The notes below the pieces were generated by a model, which ran no database searches, was not told where the DNA came from, and saw nothing but the letters and a program-made list of their open reading frames with translations. A DNA stretch of 64,000 nt from Tenacibaculum sp. 1_MG-2023 (GTDB lineage: Bacteria; Bacteroidota; Bacteroidia; Flavobacteriales; Flavobacteriaceae), in contig NZ_JAUORH010000008.1 in NCBI RefSeq assembly GCF_030547425.1, positions 1-64,000 of the forward strand. Direction: 5' to 3'. Position numbers and translations under genes: made by a program. Positions 17,154 to 25,855 of the stretch are shown one piece after another. The stretch's first letter is position 1; each line of letters begins with the position of its first letter.

Positions 17154-20100
17154 ATGAACTTTACCAAGTTTTGCATGTATCTAACTATAATTATTGTAGT
17201 TAGTGCTTGTGCATCCTATAAAGCTAAGTACGCAGATAAGACTTCTCCAAAAACAATTCAAACAAATAAAGAATTGTTACACTCTTTTTATTTAATTGGA
17301 GACGCTGGTAATGCCGAAATGGGACAAACAACTCCTACCTTAACTTATTTTCAAAAAGAATTAACCAAAGCTCCTGAAAAATCAACTACCTTATTTTTAG
17401 GAGATAATATTTATCCTTACGGAATACCAAGTAAAGAACACAAAGATAGAGCCTTGGCAGAGCACCGTTTACAAACACAAATTGATGCTCTGAAAGACTT
17501 TAAAGGAAATACAATTTTTATTCCTGGAAATCACGACTGGTATAATGGTGTTGATGGCTTAAAAGAGCAGGAGCGATTGGTTGAAAAAGCTTTAGGTAAA
17601 AACTCTTTTTTACCTGAAGGTGGTTGTGGACTAGACAAAGTAAAAATTAACGATGACCTTACTTTAATTCTTATTGATAGTCGTTGGTTTATTATGAACT
17701 GGGATAAAGAGCCAAAAATGAACGATAACTGCGACATTAAAACTCGTGAACACTTTATTCAAGAGCTTTCTAGTTTATTTAAAAAGAATAGATCTAAAAA
17801 TGTTGTAGTAGCTGTACACCATCCTTTATATAGTAATGGACCACATGGAGGAAGCTTTTCTGTAAAAGACCACATGAGTCCACTACCTGTTCTAGGCACT
17901 TTAAAAAATGCGTTACGTTCACATGTAGGTATACAAACCGATATTTTTAATAAAAGCTATAGTGACTTTGTTACTCAAATACAAACAGTATCTAATGATT
18001 TCACAGACAATGTTGTATTCGTTTCTGGTCACGATCACAACTTACAATACATAGAACAAGACGGGTTTAAACAAGTAATTAGTGGTTCGGGTTCAAAGCA
18101 ATCAGCTGCTTTAGTTAGTTATGGAGCTCAATTTACCTACGGTAATCATGGATATGCTAAATTAAATTACTACAAAGATGGTTCAGCAATTATTGAATAT
18201 TATGCTGCCAATACCAAAGATGGTCACAAACTTTTATTCAGTAAAGAAATTGTAAAACCAAAACAAACAAAAAACTATACTAGCTTTCCTGAATACGAAG
18301 AACATAAGAAGTTTGTAGAAACCTCTATTTATCCTCCAGAATCCACAGAGGTTAGTGGTATTCATGAATTTATGTGGGGAGATTTAAACAGAGACAAGTA
18401 CGGTAAAACCGTTAAAGTTCCTGTACTAGAATTAGAGAATATCTATGGAGGTTTAACTCCTATCAGAAGAGGTGGTGGTAACCAAACCAATTCGTTACGA
18501 TTAGAAAATCCTAATGGTAAACAATACGTGTTACGCTCAATGGTAAAAGACGGAAGTCGAATTATGGGTGGTATTTTAAAAGGCACTTTTTTAGTTGATG
18601 TGGTTCAAGATATTTTTACCATGTCGCACCCATACGCAGCTTTTGTTCTTCCTGATATGGCAGAATCCGTAAATATTTACCATACCAACCCAAAACTTTA
18701 TTACATGCCTAAGCAACCCGCTTTAGGTAAACATAACGACATTTTTGGCGGACAGTTATACTTGTTAGAAGAACGACCTGCTGGCGACCGAAGTGAACTA
18801 GACAACTTTGGAAATTCAGACGATATTATTAGCACATTTGATGTGTTAGAAAAAATTAGAAAAAACGGTAAGCACTCTATCGACCAAGAATGGGTAATTC
18901 GCTCTCGCTTATTTGATATGGTTATTGGTGACTGGGATAGACATGAAGATCAATGGCGATGGGCTTCTTTTAAAACCAAAGATGGTAAAAAGTATTATCG
19001 CCCAATTCCAAGAGATAGAGACCAACCTTTTTCTAAGTTTGATGGAGTTATGATTCCGCTTTTTCAACAGTTCGCACCCTTAGTAAGAAATATGCAAACT
19101 TTTGACAACGATATCAAAAACATGAAATGGTACAACAATTATGCTCGCTTTTTTGATGCTGCTTTTTTAAATGAATTAACACTCAATGAATGGTATCAAC
19201 AAGCTGAGTACATTCAACAATATTTAACTGATGAAGTAATTGAAAAATCAATCCAACAATTACCAAAGGTTATTTATGATATTGATGGAAAAGAAACCAT
19301 AGCTAAAATTAAAGCTCGAAGAGATAAATTAAAAGAAATTGCTAAACGTTATTACACCAAACTAAACAAAGTGGTACATGTAGTTGGTACAGATAAAGAT
19401 GATAAATTTATCATTGAACGTTTAAATGATGAGGAAACTAGCGTTACCATTTTTAGAAAAGAAAACAAGATTTATAACCGTGTTTTCAAAACAAAAGAAA
19501 CCAAAGAAATACAAATTTATGGTTTAAATGGGGATGATGAGTTTTTAATTTCTGGTAATGTGCACGATGGAATTTTACTTCGAATTATAGGGGGGCAAAA
19601 TCACGATGTATATACTGATAAATCATCCGTTGCTGGCTGGGGTAAGAAAACAAAAATCTATGATTTTAAATCAAAGAAAAACACCATAAACCCTAGTTCT
19701 GAAACTGCGGATTTACGTTCAAATAGTTACTTTAAAAACACCTATGATGCGCATGACATTAACAACAATACTACTGTTGTTTATCCGAGCTTAGGTAGCA
19801 ATCCAGATGACGGTTTCTTTTTTGGTGCTTCGGTTACACATACACAACAAGGCTTTAAAAAACAACCCTTCGCTAGCCAACACACATTAGCGGCAAACTA
19901 CTATTCTTCAACTAGTGGCTACGATTTAGAATACAATGGTGAATTTACAGAGTTAATTGGCAATTGGAGCTTACACTTACGTGCCAAAGCTACTAGCGAT
20001 AACTATTCCTTTAATTTCTTTGGATGGGGAAATGAAAGTATTTACGACCAAAGTTTCAATTTGGATCATTATCGTGTTAAAAAAGAAGAAATTAGCTTTT

Positions 20101-20813
20101 CCCCTTCTTTATTAAAGCGCTTACGAGGCGGAAGTATCTTTAAAATTTCAGGTCTTTTTGAAGCTATTGAAATTGAAGACACACCTGGTAGATTTATTAA
20201 TAATTTTGACAATCAGCCTACGGCTATTTTTGACACTAATTATTTTTGGGGAGGTGAGTTAAACTTTAATCACAATCGAGTAGACAATAGTAGTTTCCCT
20301 ACCAAAGGTATGAACTTCGATTTAGCTGTTGGGGCTAAAGCCAACTTAGACGATTTCGACAGACGCTTTGGTTATATTAAAAGTTCTTTAGCTATGTATC
20401 AAAACCTAGTGTTCAACCGTTCATTAGTTTTTGCTTCTGAAGTGGGAACTCAAATTAATGTAGGAAACCGCTTTGAAATTTACCAAGCAGCTACTTTAGG
20501 CGGTGACCGTAGTTTACGTGGTTTTAACAGAGAACGTTTTTCTGGAACCGAAAGTTTTTATCATAGTAACGATTTACGTTTGCGTTTTGGGCGTATTCGT
20601 ACAGGAATTATTCCTATAAAAGTTGGTATTACTGGTGGGTTTGATTACGGTCGAGTATGGTCTCCGTATTCTCAAAATTCAAAGAAATGGCATACTAGTT
20701 ATGGTGGTTCTTTTTGGCTAAGTGGAATCGACTTATTCACAGCTAATATTTCATACTTTAGGGGAACTTCTCAAGAAGACAGAGTAGCTTTTAGTATTGG
20801 TTTTTCTTTTTAA
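17154..20813 (+). CDS. Metallophosphoesterase fused to an outer-membrane barrel, lipoprotein
   Basis: 1219 residues. Lipobox VSAC puts the lipidated Cys at 19. A calcineurin-like phosphoesterase follows, with all metal motifs: GDAGN (49-53), GDNIY (83-87), GNHDW (125-129), HHPLYSNGPHGG and SGHDHN. The middle region (about 420-760, RRGGGNQTNSLRLENPNG) is unassigned, with WVIRSRLFDMVIGDWDRHEDQWRW recalling kinase-like folds. The C-terminus (about 880-1219) is a Bac_surface_Ag/BamA-like barrel with GGDRSLRGFNRERFSG and the terminal strand VAFSIGFSF. It is an outer-membrane phosphoesterase of unknown substrate. A 9-bp inverted repeat (CTTATTTTT/AAAAATAAG) ends just before the ATG. Confidence 0.85.
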   Translation: MNFTKFCMYLTIIIVVSACASYKAKYADKTSPKTIQTNKELLHSFYLIGDAGNAEMGQTTPTLTYFQKELTKAPEKSTTLFLGDNIYPYGIPSKEHKDRALAEHRLQTQIDALKDFKGNTIFIPGNHDWYNGVDGLKEQERLVEKALGKNSFLPEGGCGLDKVKINDDLTLILIDSRWFIMNWDKEPKMNDNCDIKTREHFIQELSSLFKKNRSKNVVVAVHHPLYSNGPHGGSFSVKDHMSPLPVLGTLKNALRSHVGIQTDIFNKSYSDFVTQIQTVSNDFTDNVVFVSGHDHNLQYIEQDGFKQVISGSGSKQSAALVSYGAQFTYGNHGYAKLNYYKDGSAIIEYYAANTKDGHKLLFSKEIVKPKQTKNYTSFPEYEEHKKFVETSIYPPESTEVSGIHEFMWGDLNRDKYGKTVKVPVLELENIYGGLTPIRRGGGNQTNSLRLENPNGKQYVLRSMVKDGSRIMGGILKGTFLVDVVQDIFTMSHPYAAFVLPDMAESVNIYHTNPKLYYMPKQPALGKHNDIFGGQLYLLEERPAGDRSELDNFGNSDDIISTFDVLEKIRKNGKHSIDQEWVIRSRLFDMVIGDWDRHEDQWRWASFKTKDGKKYYRPIPRDRDQPFSKFDGVMIPLFQQFAPLVRNMQTFDNDIKNMKWYNNYARFFDAAFLNELTLNEWYQQAEYIQQYLTDEVIEKSIQQLPKVIYDIDGKETIAKIKARRDKLKEIAKRYYTKLNKVVHVVGTDKDDKFIIERLNDEETSVTIFRKENKIYNRVFKTKETKEIQIYGLNGDDEFLISGNVHDGILLRIIGGQNHDVYTDKSSVAGWGKKTKIYDFKSKKNTINPSSETADLRSNSYFKNTYDAHDINNNTTVVYPSLGSNPDDGFFFGASVTHTQQGFKKQPFASQHTLAANYYSSTSGYDLEYNGEFTELIGNWSLHLRAKATSDNYSFNFFGWGNESIYDQSFNLDHYRVKKEEISFSPSLLKRLRGGSIFKISGLFEAIEIEDTPGRFINNFDNQPTAIFDTNYFWGGELNFNHNRVDNSSFPTKGMNFDLAVGAKANLDDFDRRFGYIKSSLAMYQNLVFNRSLVFASEVGTQINVGNRFEIYQAATLGGDRSLRGFNRERFSGTESFYHSNDLRLRFGRIRTGIIPIKVGITGGFDYGRVWSPYSQNSKKWHTSYGGSFWLSGIDLFTANISYFRGTSQEDRVAFSIGFSF

Positions 20814-20825
20814 TTCTTAAAAAAC

Positions 20826-21209
20826 ATGACACAACAAATTGTATTAATTACAGGAGCTTTATTTGGTATGCTTGCTGTAACATTTGGTGCTTTTGGAGCA
20901 CATGCCTTACAAAAAATTTTAACTGAAGAACAATTAAAATCATTTGAAACGGGTGTAAAATATCAAATGTATCATGCACTCGTTTTATTATTCGTTGGAA
21001 GTTATTTTGACGCACCTAGTTCAGCAATATATTACGCTTTTGTAATTGGAGTTATACTGTTTTCCTTTAGCATTTATGGTTTAGTATTATCAGACGCTAA
21101 AGGTAAAAAAATGACCTTTTTAGGTCCTATTACTCCTTTAGGTGGTCTACTACTAATTGTTGGATGGGGTCTTTTAATATATAACATAAGCCAAACCATA
21201 CACAGTTAA
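20826..21209 (+). CDS. DUF423 family membrane protein
   Basis: 127 residues, four hydrophobic segments, with the family hallmarks GAFGAHALQ and KYQMYHALVLL near the N-terminus. DUF423 proteins (YgdD/YwdK-like) are small inner-membrane proteins with no assigned function. The gene lies 12 bp after the phosphoesterase gene, so it is probably cotranscribed. Confidence 0.9.
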   Translation: MTQQIVLITGALFGMLAVTFGAFGAHALQKILTEEQLKSFETGVKYQMYHALVLLFVGSYFDAPSSAIYYAFVIGVILFSFSIYGLVLSDAKGKKMTFLGPITPLGGLLLIVGWGLLIYNISQTIHS

Positions 21210-21226
21210 ATATGTATAGTTTGGCT
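21189..21226. terminator. Hairpin between converging genes
   Basis: Arms AGCCAAAC...ATACA and TGTAT...GTTTGGCT pair over 13 bp with one mismatch. The structure spans the stop codon of the DUF423 gene and sits just before the converging peptidase operon. There is no strong T run, so termination is inferred. Confidence 0.5.
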
Positions 21227-21251
21227 AGCATGGTAAACAAAAATTATGTTA

Positions 21252-22742
21252 TTAATCAACGCCTTGTGCGTCACTGATAATTCTATCAATAAATTCAGTT
21301 TTTATATATAGTTGCTTTGCTAAGTTATATAGCACCTCAACTTCTGAAGCATCTATGCTTCCATCAGCATACGAAATAATAGATAAATCTCTTAGAATAT
21401 TTAGTTTTTGCATCACAGAAATTACGATATCTAATTCTTTAGCCAAAGCTATAATTTCATCAATAATATCTTGCTCTGTTAATCCTTTAATCGTTAACAT
21501 ACACTGAGCAAAAACCGACGGAGACACCACACTACTCAACGCCTGTATTTCAGAATCATCCACAACTCCATCTGCCTTTGAAATCATATAACCACCTAAG
21601 AACATAAAACGTTGAATTTTTTCTGAATGTTCAGTTTCGTTTCCTAAGTCTTCTGGTTCCATTAACGACATAATTCGTTGTATTTCTAGCTCCATCGCTT
21701 CCTCTGTTATTTCTCCATTAACTTCAGGATTGAATAACTCATATGTTTTACTCTTATTGAATAACTCTAACGCTTTAATACGAAGCGGACTAAACGGGTG
21801 ACTGCTATACCAATCTGACGGATCGTGTGTCTCGTCATTTAAAACTTCTTCTAAATCTGAAAACTGATTGATATACTCGTTTAGTTTAAAATCTAAAGAA
21901 TCAGAAGTTACTCCCGATGATAGTTTAAAAAATGTTCTTGCTGCCGCCTCAAAACTCTTACAACATAATAAACCAGCTCTATCTGCACTAATTTCAGCAT
22001 TACGATTCCATGCATATAACTTCATCGCATGAATCGGCGCTAAATCATTTGCACCTTCGTCTAAAATATGTTTTACTGGATAATTAAAGTGTTCAAACAA
22101 TACATGCCCTATTTCATGACCAATGACAAAAGCTAACTCGTCTTTTGTAAAACGTTCTAAAATTCCAGAGGTTAAAATAATGTATAATTTATCTTCATCT
22201 GGCGGATAACATGACGCATTGAATTTATCGTTCTGATACACAAAAAACTCAATATCAGCTTTCAATTTTAAAACCTCTTTACAATGCTCTCCAATTTCGT
22301 GAAGCACTGGAGCTAACATTTTTGTTAATCGCAAACTTGATTTTAACAAATGTCTTCTCGATTTAAAAACTGGATTGTTTTCTTTTATTCTTTCTAAGGT
22401 TTTTTGAATTAACTCATCTTCTTGAAACTCTAAAACGTAATCTCGATCACCGTCATACACCAATGCATTTAAGTCAATATCTGCTCTAGAGTTATCATAC
22501 ACCTCTTGAATGTTTTCTGTTACATTTTTAAGGTTTAACTCGTTAATTTCCTCAATACGTTTAGTGTATTGTTCTGCTAATTCTTTAGCTACGTTTTGAA
22601 AATGAACACTTGCCTGATGAATTAAATCGTTATCGCCATTCTGTTGTGCAAGATTTAAATCTTCCATCATCTTATTTTGCGCCTGAGTTAATGCATCTTG
22701 ATGTTCTTTTTCTAGTTCTGATAATGTGGTTGATTGGTACAT
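21252..22742 (-). CDS. M48-type metallopeptidase with TerB-like C-terminal domain
   Basis: 496 residues with no signal peptide or clear membrane segment. N-terminal coiled coil (about 5-80), zinc peptidase core with HEIGH (H209, E210, H213) and third ligand in AEISADRAG (E250). The C-terminal tail (about 370-496) has two acidic helical motifs, SKADGVVDDSEI and YADGSIDASEVEVL, typical of TerB-like domains. Most M48 enzymes are membrane proteins, so this soluble form is unusual. Last gene of a four-gene operon with partners of unknown function. Target unknown. Confidence 0.82.
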   Translation of the reverse strand: MYQSTTLSELEKEHQDALTQAQNKMMEDLNLAQQNGDNDLIHQASVHFQNVAKELAEQYTKRIEEINELNLKNVTENIQEVYDNSRADIDLNALVYDGDRDYVLEFQEDELIQKTLERIKENNPVFKSRRHLLKSSLRLTKMLAPVLHEIGEHCKEVLKLKADIEFFVYQNDKFNASCYPPDEDKLYIILTSGILERFTKDELAFVIGHEIGHVLFEHFNYPVKHILDEGANDLAPIHAMKLYAWNRNAEISADRAGLLCCKSFEAAARTFFKLSSGVTSDSLDFKLNEYINQFSDLEEVLNDETHDPSDWYSSHPFSPLRIKALELFNKSKTYELFNPEVNGEITEEAMELEIQRIMSLMEPEDLGNETEHSEKIQRFMFLGGYMISKADGVVDDSEIQALSSVVSPSVFAQCMLTIKGLTEQDIIDEIIALAKELDIVISVMQKLNILRDLSIISYADGSIDASEVEVLYNLAKQLYIKTEFIDRIISDAQGVD

Positions 22743-22753
22743 AGTTTTCTTTT

Positions 22754-23914
22754 TTAAGCTCCTACTGAAACTTTTGAATTAGATAATTTTAGTAATCTTC
22801 CTTTTAGGTCAAAAATCCCTAAAATTTGATCTTCTCCTTTTTTAGCAACGATATTATTTCCTGATACCTCAACTTCATATCCTTTTTGAACTAAATAGCA
22901 AAACAATGCATGCTTGTGTTCAAAATCCATTCGAGTAATTGTTTTTGAGAAGTGTGAACAAATTAAAGCCGGAATGTTTATCTCTTTTTCATCAACCATA
23001 TCCGTATATAATAAAACATACACAGTAAGTCCTTTAAAAGGTAATGGTGCGTAACAACTTGCCTGATTTACTCCTGTTGCTACGAAAGAAAAATAATGAC
23101 CAGGGTCGTGTTCTGTTTCTATTTTTGAGGAAAGTAAATCTTCTATTCCATGACGTTCTCCTAAAGCTTTCATTTGTAATGAAGCTTCTAAAAATTGTTC
23201 TGGAATACCGCTTTGTTTATTTGCCCAAGCCCATAACCATGATTGTTCGTTGTGAGAATAGGTTCCTAATACCTGCATTTTAAAGGTTAAATCACCGTAG
23301 GTTACCGTTCCTTGAAGCATATCACAAGTCCAAGGTAAATCTTCAACAACATCTGCTAAATTATCTTGCTTTTCAAAAGCTAAAGCTACATATTGGTTGT
23401 GCAGTTGAGGTAAACTTAATTTTATAGTGTTATCTACCTTTCCTCCTACAATATTATTTGGGTTTTCTGTACTTTCAACACTAGCTTCACTTCCTGCAAA
23501 TTCTTCTAAGTGATTTTCTAAAAGGTGTACAATTCTTTCTGTTTTTTCTTCCACCTTATCTGCATTCATAATTGGGCTGTGATTAATGGTTAACACCCCA
23601 TCTACAAAAGTGATTGCTCTTTCTAAATTGTGCTCGTTATTTTCATTAACAATTTTTACTTCTTTTAATCCATTTTTTAGCAATTCTTCACCTATTTTAT
23701 CAATGTTTACAGCTTTGATTGCTTCAATTAACGGCTGAAAATATATTTTTGGAAAGGTATCGTTGTAAAGGTGAGAAAACTTATCTTCTACCAACGTATC
23801 CCATGCTATGTTTAATGATACATTAAACCCTGCTTTATTGTTTATTTCCGCTTCTAATGTTGGAAATGATTCGTTTTTAAATGTTTGAACTGCTCTCTTT
23901 TCTTTAAGACCCAT
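22754..23914 (-). CDS. Two-part protein: MGLKEKR repeat domain plus DUF6882-like domain
   Basis: 386 residues. The first 140 or so are clearly paralogous to the 136-residue protein two genes upstream: both begin MGLKEKR and share KIYFQPLI and VNHSPI/INHSPI. The second half (about 175-300) contains QSWLWAWANKQSGIPEQF and LGERHGIEDLLSS, a pattern I associate with DUF6882. No signal peptide. It lies 12 bp before the peptidase gene in the same operon. Function unknown. Confidence 0.72.
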   Translation of the reverse strand: MGLKEKRAVQTFKNESFPTLEAEINNKAGFNVSLNIAWDTLVEDKFSHLYNDTFPKIYFQPLIEAIKAVNIDKIGEELLKNGLKEVKIVNENNEHNLERAITFVDGVLTINHSPIMNADKVEEKTERIVHLLENHLEEFAGSEASVESTENPNNIVGGKVDNTIKLSLPQLHNQYVALAFEKQDNLADVVEDLPWTCDMLQGTVTYGDLTFKMQVLGTYSHNEQSWLWAWANKQSGIPEQFLEASLQMKALGERHGIEDLLSSKIETEHDPGHYFSFVATGVNQASCYAPLPFKGLTVYVLLYTDMVDEKEINIPALICSHFSKTITRMDFEHKHALFCYLVQKGYEVEVSGNNIVAKKGEDQILGIFDLKGRLLKLSNSKVSVGA

Positions 23915-23933
23915 TTTTAATAATTTTAGTATT

Positions 23934-24575
23934 CTACAATATTTCTTCTATCTTTTCTATAAAAAGACTATCTAACTCTTTTGGCAGTGCTTTAGTAATT
24001 TCAATACCAATTTTTAATACATTTCCTTCTTTACTTACCTGCAATTTTTCTGTGTTAGAAATAGCAACAGTTTTTACTTCTTTCCATGCAGCTAATCCCA
24101 TTTCATCCTCTATTATTAATTGTTTCACTTTTAACAAACTTGTAATAACATCTTTACAATTTAATCGAGCATTCGCTTCTTGTAATACTGATTTTTCGAA
24201 TGATAAGTTGATTGTTGCTTCTAGCAACGATTCTTGCTCTACAATCCATCTTTTTAACTGTAGAGTAGTTATGGACTCCTCTCCTAACGGACGACTGATA
24301 CTTCCTTTAGATAAAGAAACAGCTATTTTTTTAGGGTGTTTAATTCGTAAAACGGATACTTCTTGGAGGTCGAAAAACAACACTTCTTGTTCTTCGGTTC
24401 TCATACATACAAATGTTTGGTATTCTTTTTTGGTAACATCAACCACAAACCCTTCTATATAAATTCCATTTTTTAATGACAAAGCAACTTTTAGTTGTTG
24501 CTTCTCATTAAACATATTTTGAATTATAACTGCTGGCGATTGTGCTTTAAACTGATTGATATAATCTGTTTCCAT
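23934..24575 (-). CDS. Unrecognised 213-residue operon protein
   Basis: Cytoplasmic, no signal peptide. The N-terminal half (about 25-95) has a short beta-rich pattern with LKVALSLKNGIYIEGFVVDVTKKEYQTF, which looks like an Sm-like or small SH3-type barrel (inferred from strand pattern alone). The C-terminal half is helical then beta. Spaced 19 bp before and 27 bp after its neighbours in the MGLKEKR operon. No confident family. Confidence 0.7.
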   Translation of the reverse strand: METDYINQFKAQSPAVIIQNMFNEKQQLKVALSLKNGIYIEGFVVDVTKKEYQTFVCMRTEEQEVLFFDLQEVSVLRIKHPKKIAVSLSKGSISRPLGEESITTLQLKRWIVEQESLLEATINLSFEKSVLQEANARLNCKDVITSLLKVKQLIIEDEMGLAAWKEVKTVAISNTEKLQVSKEGNVLKIGIEITKALPKELDSLFIEKIEEIL

Positions 24576-24602
24576 AGCAATTTTTTGTTATAGATTACTA
24601 GA

Positions 24603-25013
24603 CTATAAGTTGTTTTCTAACAAATCAACAAGTACATCTGTTCTATTTTGAACTTGATCTGCGTTTAAAATCGGGCTATGGTTTACTTGTAAAACTCCTT
24701 CTTCAAAGGTGTAAGCACGTGAAGGATTATGATGATCGTCTTTATTGGTAATCACTACTTTCTTTAACGATTCTGCTAATGCTTCTTTACCCATATCATC
24801 TGCTGCAATGGCTGCAAAAGCATTGATAAGTGGTTGGAAGTAAATTTTAGGATAACTATCATCGTATAAGTGTAAAAACTTATCTTCAAACATGGTATCC
24901 CATTCTACATCTATTGTTACGTCAAAACCAGCTGCATTGTTTATTTGTTCTTTTAATGCAGGGTATTTTTCTTCTTGAAAAGTTTTCGTAAATCTTTTTT
25001 CTTTAAGTCCCAT
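24603..25013 (-). CDS. 136-residue MGLKEKR-domain protein, first gene of the operon
   Basis: It consists of a single copy of the domain that forms the N-terminus of the 386-residue protein downstream: MGLKEKR, AGFDVTIDVEWDT, KIYFQPLINAF and VNHSPILNADQVQ are all shared in order. Probable tandem duplication in which one copy gained a DUF6882-like tail. A TAGTTTTG promoter box lies 38 bp upstream. Function unknown. Confidence 0.75.
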   Translation of the reverse strand: MGLKEKRFTKTFQEEKYPALKEQINNAAGFDVTIDVEWDTMFEDKFLHLYDDSYPKIYFQPLINAFAAIAADDMGKEALAESLKKVVITNKDDHHNPSRAYTFEEGVLQVNHSPILNADQVQNRTDVLVDLLENNL

Positions 25014-25050
25014 GTCGTTATATTTTTAAGGTTTTTTAAATTATTTACCT

Positions 25051-25058
25051 CAAAACTA
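25051..25058 (-). promoter_or_regulatory. -7 box of the MGLKEKR operon
   Basis: TAGTTTTG on the minus strand fits TAnnTTTG and lies 37 nt before the first ATG of the four-gene operon. No TTG is seen at the -33 position. Confidence 0.45.
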
Positions 25059-25104
25059 TAGGGAACTTATATACACTTTTAATAAGTTTTGTATGTGTTA
25101 CTTT

Positions 25105-25854
25105 TTATTTTGTATTCGCATTAAAATTCTCTAAGAACTGTTTTAAATACGTTTTTTTTCTTGATGATAAGGGCACATTTTCTCCACTCGACAATCTAAT
25201 TGTATTGGCACTTACCGAGGCTAAATATTTAATGTTTATTAAGTGAGATTGGTGTACTCTAGCAAAGGCATGTGTGCTTAAAATATTTTCGTAATACTTT
25301 AAATTTCGGGCACTCATTATTTTTTTATCAGTTGTATAAAAAACGGTATAACTTCCATCAGACTGGCAGCGTACAATATCATCTACATGCAAAAAGTATT
25401 GCTCTTCTGTAGTTTTTATAAGTAATGTTTTTTGTGCCTCTTTTTTATCTAATTCACTTATTTTATGTAGTGCTTGTGTATATTTTTCATCTTTTTCAAA
25501 TTCGGTTCTAAAACGACCTACACAAGCATTTAACTCATCAGTATCTATAGGCTTTAATAAATAATCTACCGTATCAAACTTAATTGCTTTTATAGCAAAC
25601 TCATCGTAAGCTGTGGTAAAAATCATTTTAAAGTTTATGGTTTCTAAAGCCTCTAATATTTGAAAAGCATTTCCTCCAATTAACTCAATATCTATAAACA
25701 CCAAGTCTAAATTATTGTTACTCAAAAAATCTATAGCCTCATCTACATTATCAATTTTAGCTACAATTTCTATATCCTTTTGTGTGTATTGTAACAACTT
25801 TGTTAAGGTGTTTAGCGCATTAAACTCATCTTCTATTATAGCCGCTCTTATCAT
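25105..25854 (-). CDS. LytTR-family response regulator
   Basis: 249 residues. Receiver domain with phosphoacceptor D55 in LVFIDIELIGG and the conserved Lys in YLLKPID. The C-terminal LytTR DNA-binding domain (about 145-245) has DDIVRCQSDGSYTVFYT and ARVHQSHLINIKYL. The ATG lies one base after the stop of the histidine kinase, so the two are translated together. LytTR regulators usually bind paired repeats upstream of envelope or competence genes. The targets here are unknown. Confidence 0.93.
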   Translation of the reverse strand: MIRAAIIEDEFNALNTLTKLLQYTQKDIEIVAKIDNVDEAIDFLSNNNLDLVFIDIELIGGNAFQILEALETINFKMIFTTAYDEFAIKAIKFDTVDYLLKPIDTDELNACVGRFRTEFEKDEKYTQALHKISELDKKEAQKTLLIKTTEEQYFLHVDDIVRCQSDGSYTVFYTTDKKIMSARNLKYYENILSTHAFARVHQSHLINIKYLASVSANTIRLSSGENVPLSSRKKTYLKQFLENFNANTK

Positions 25855-25855
25855 T

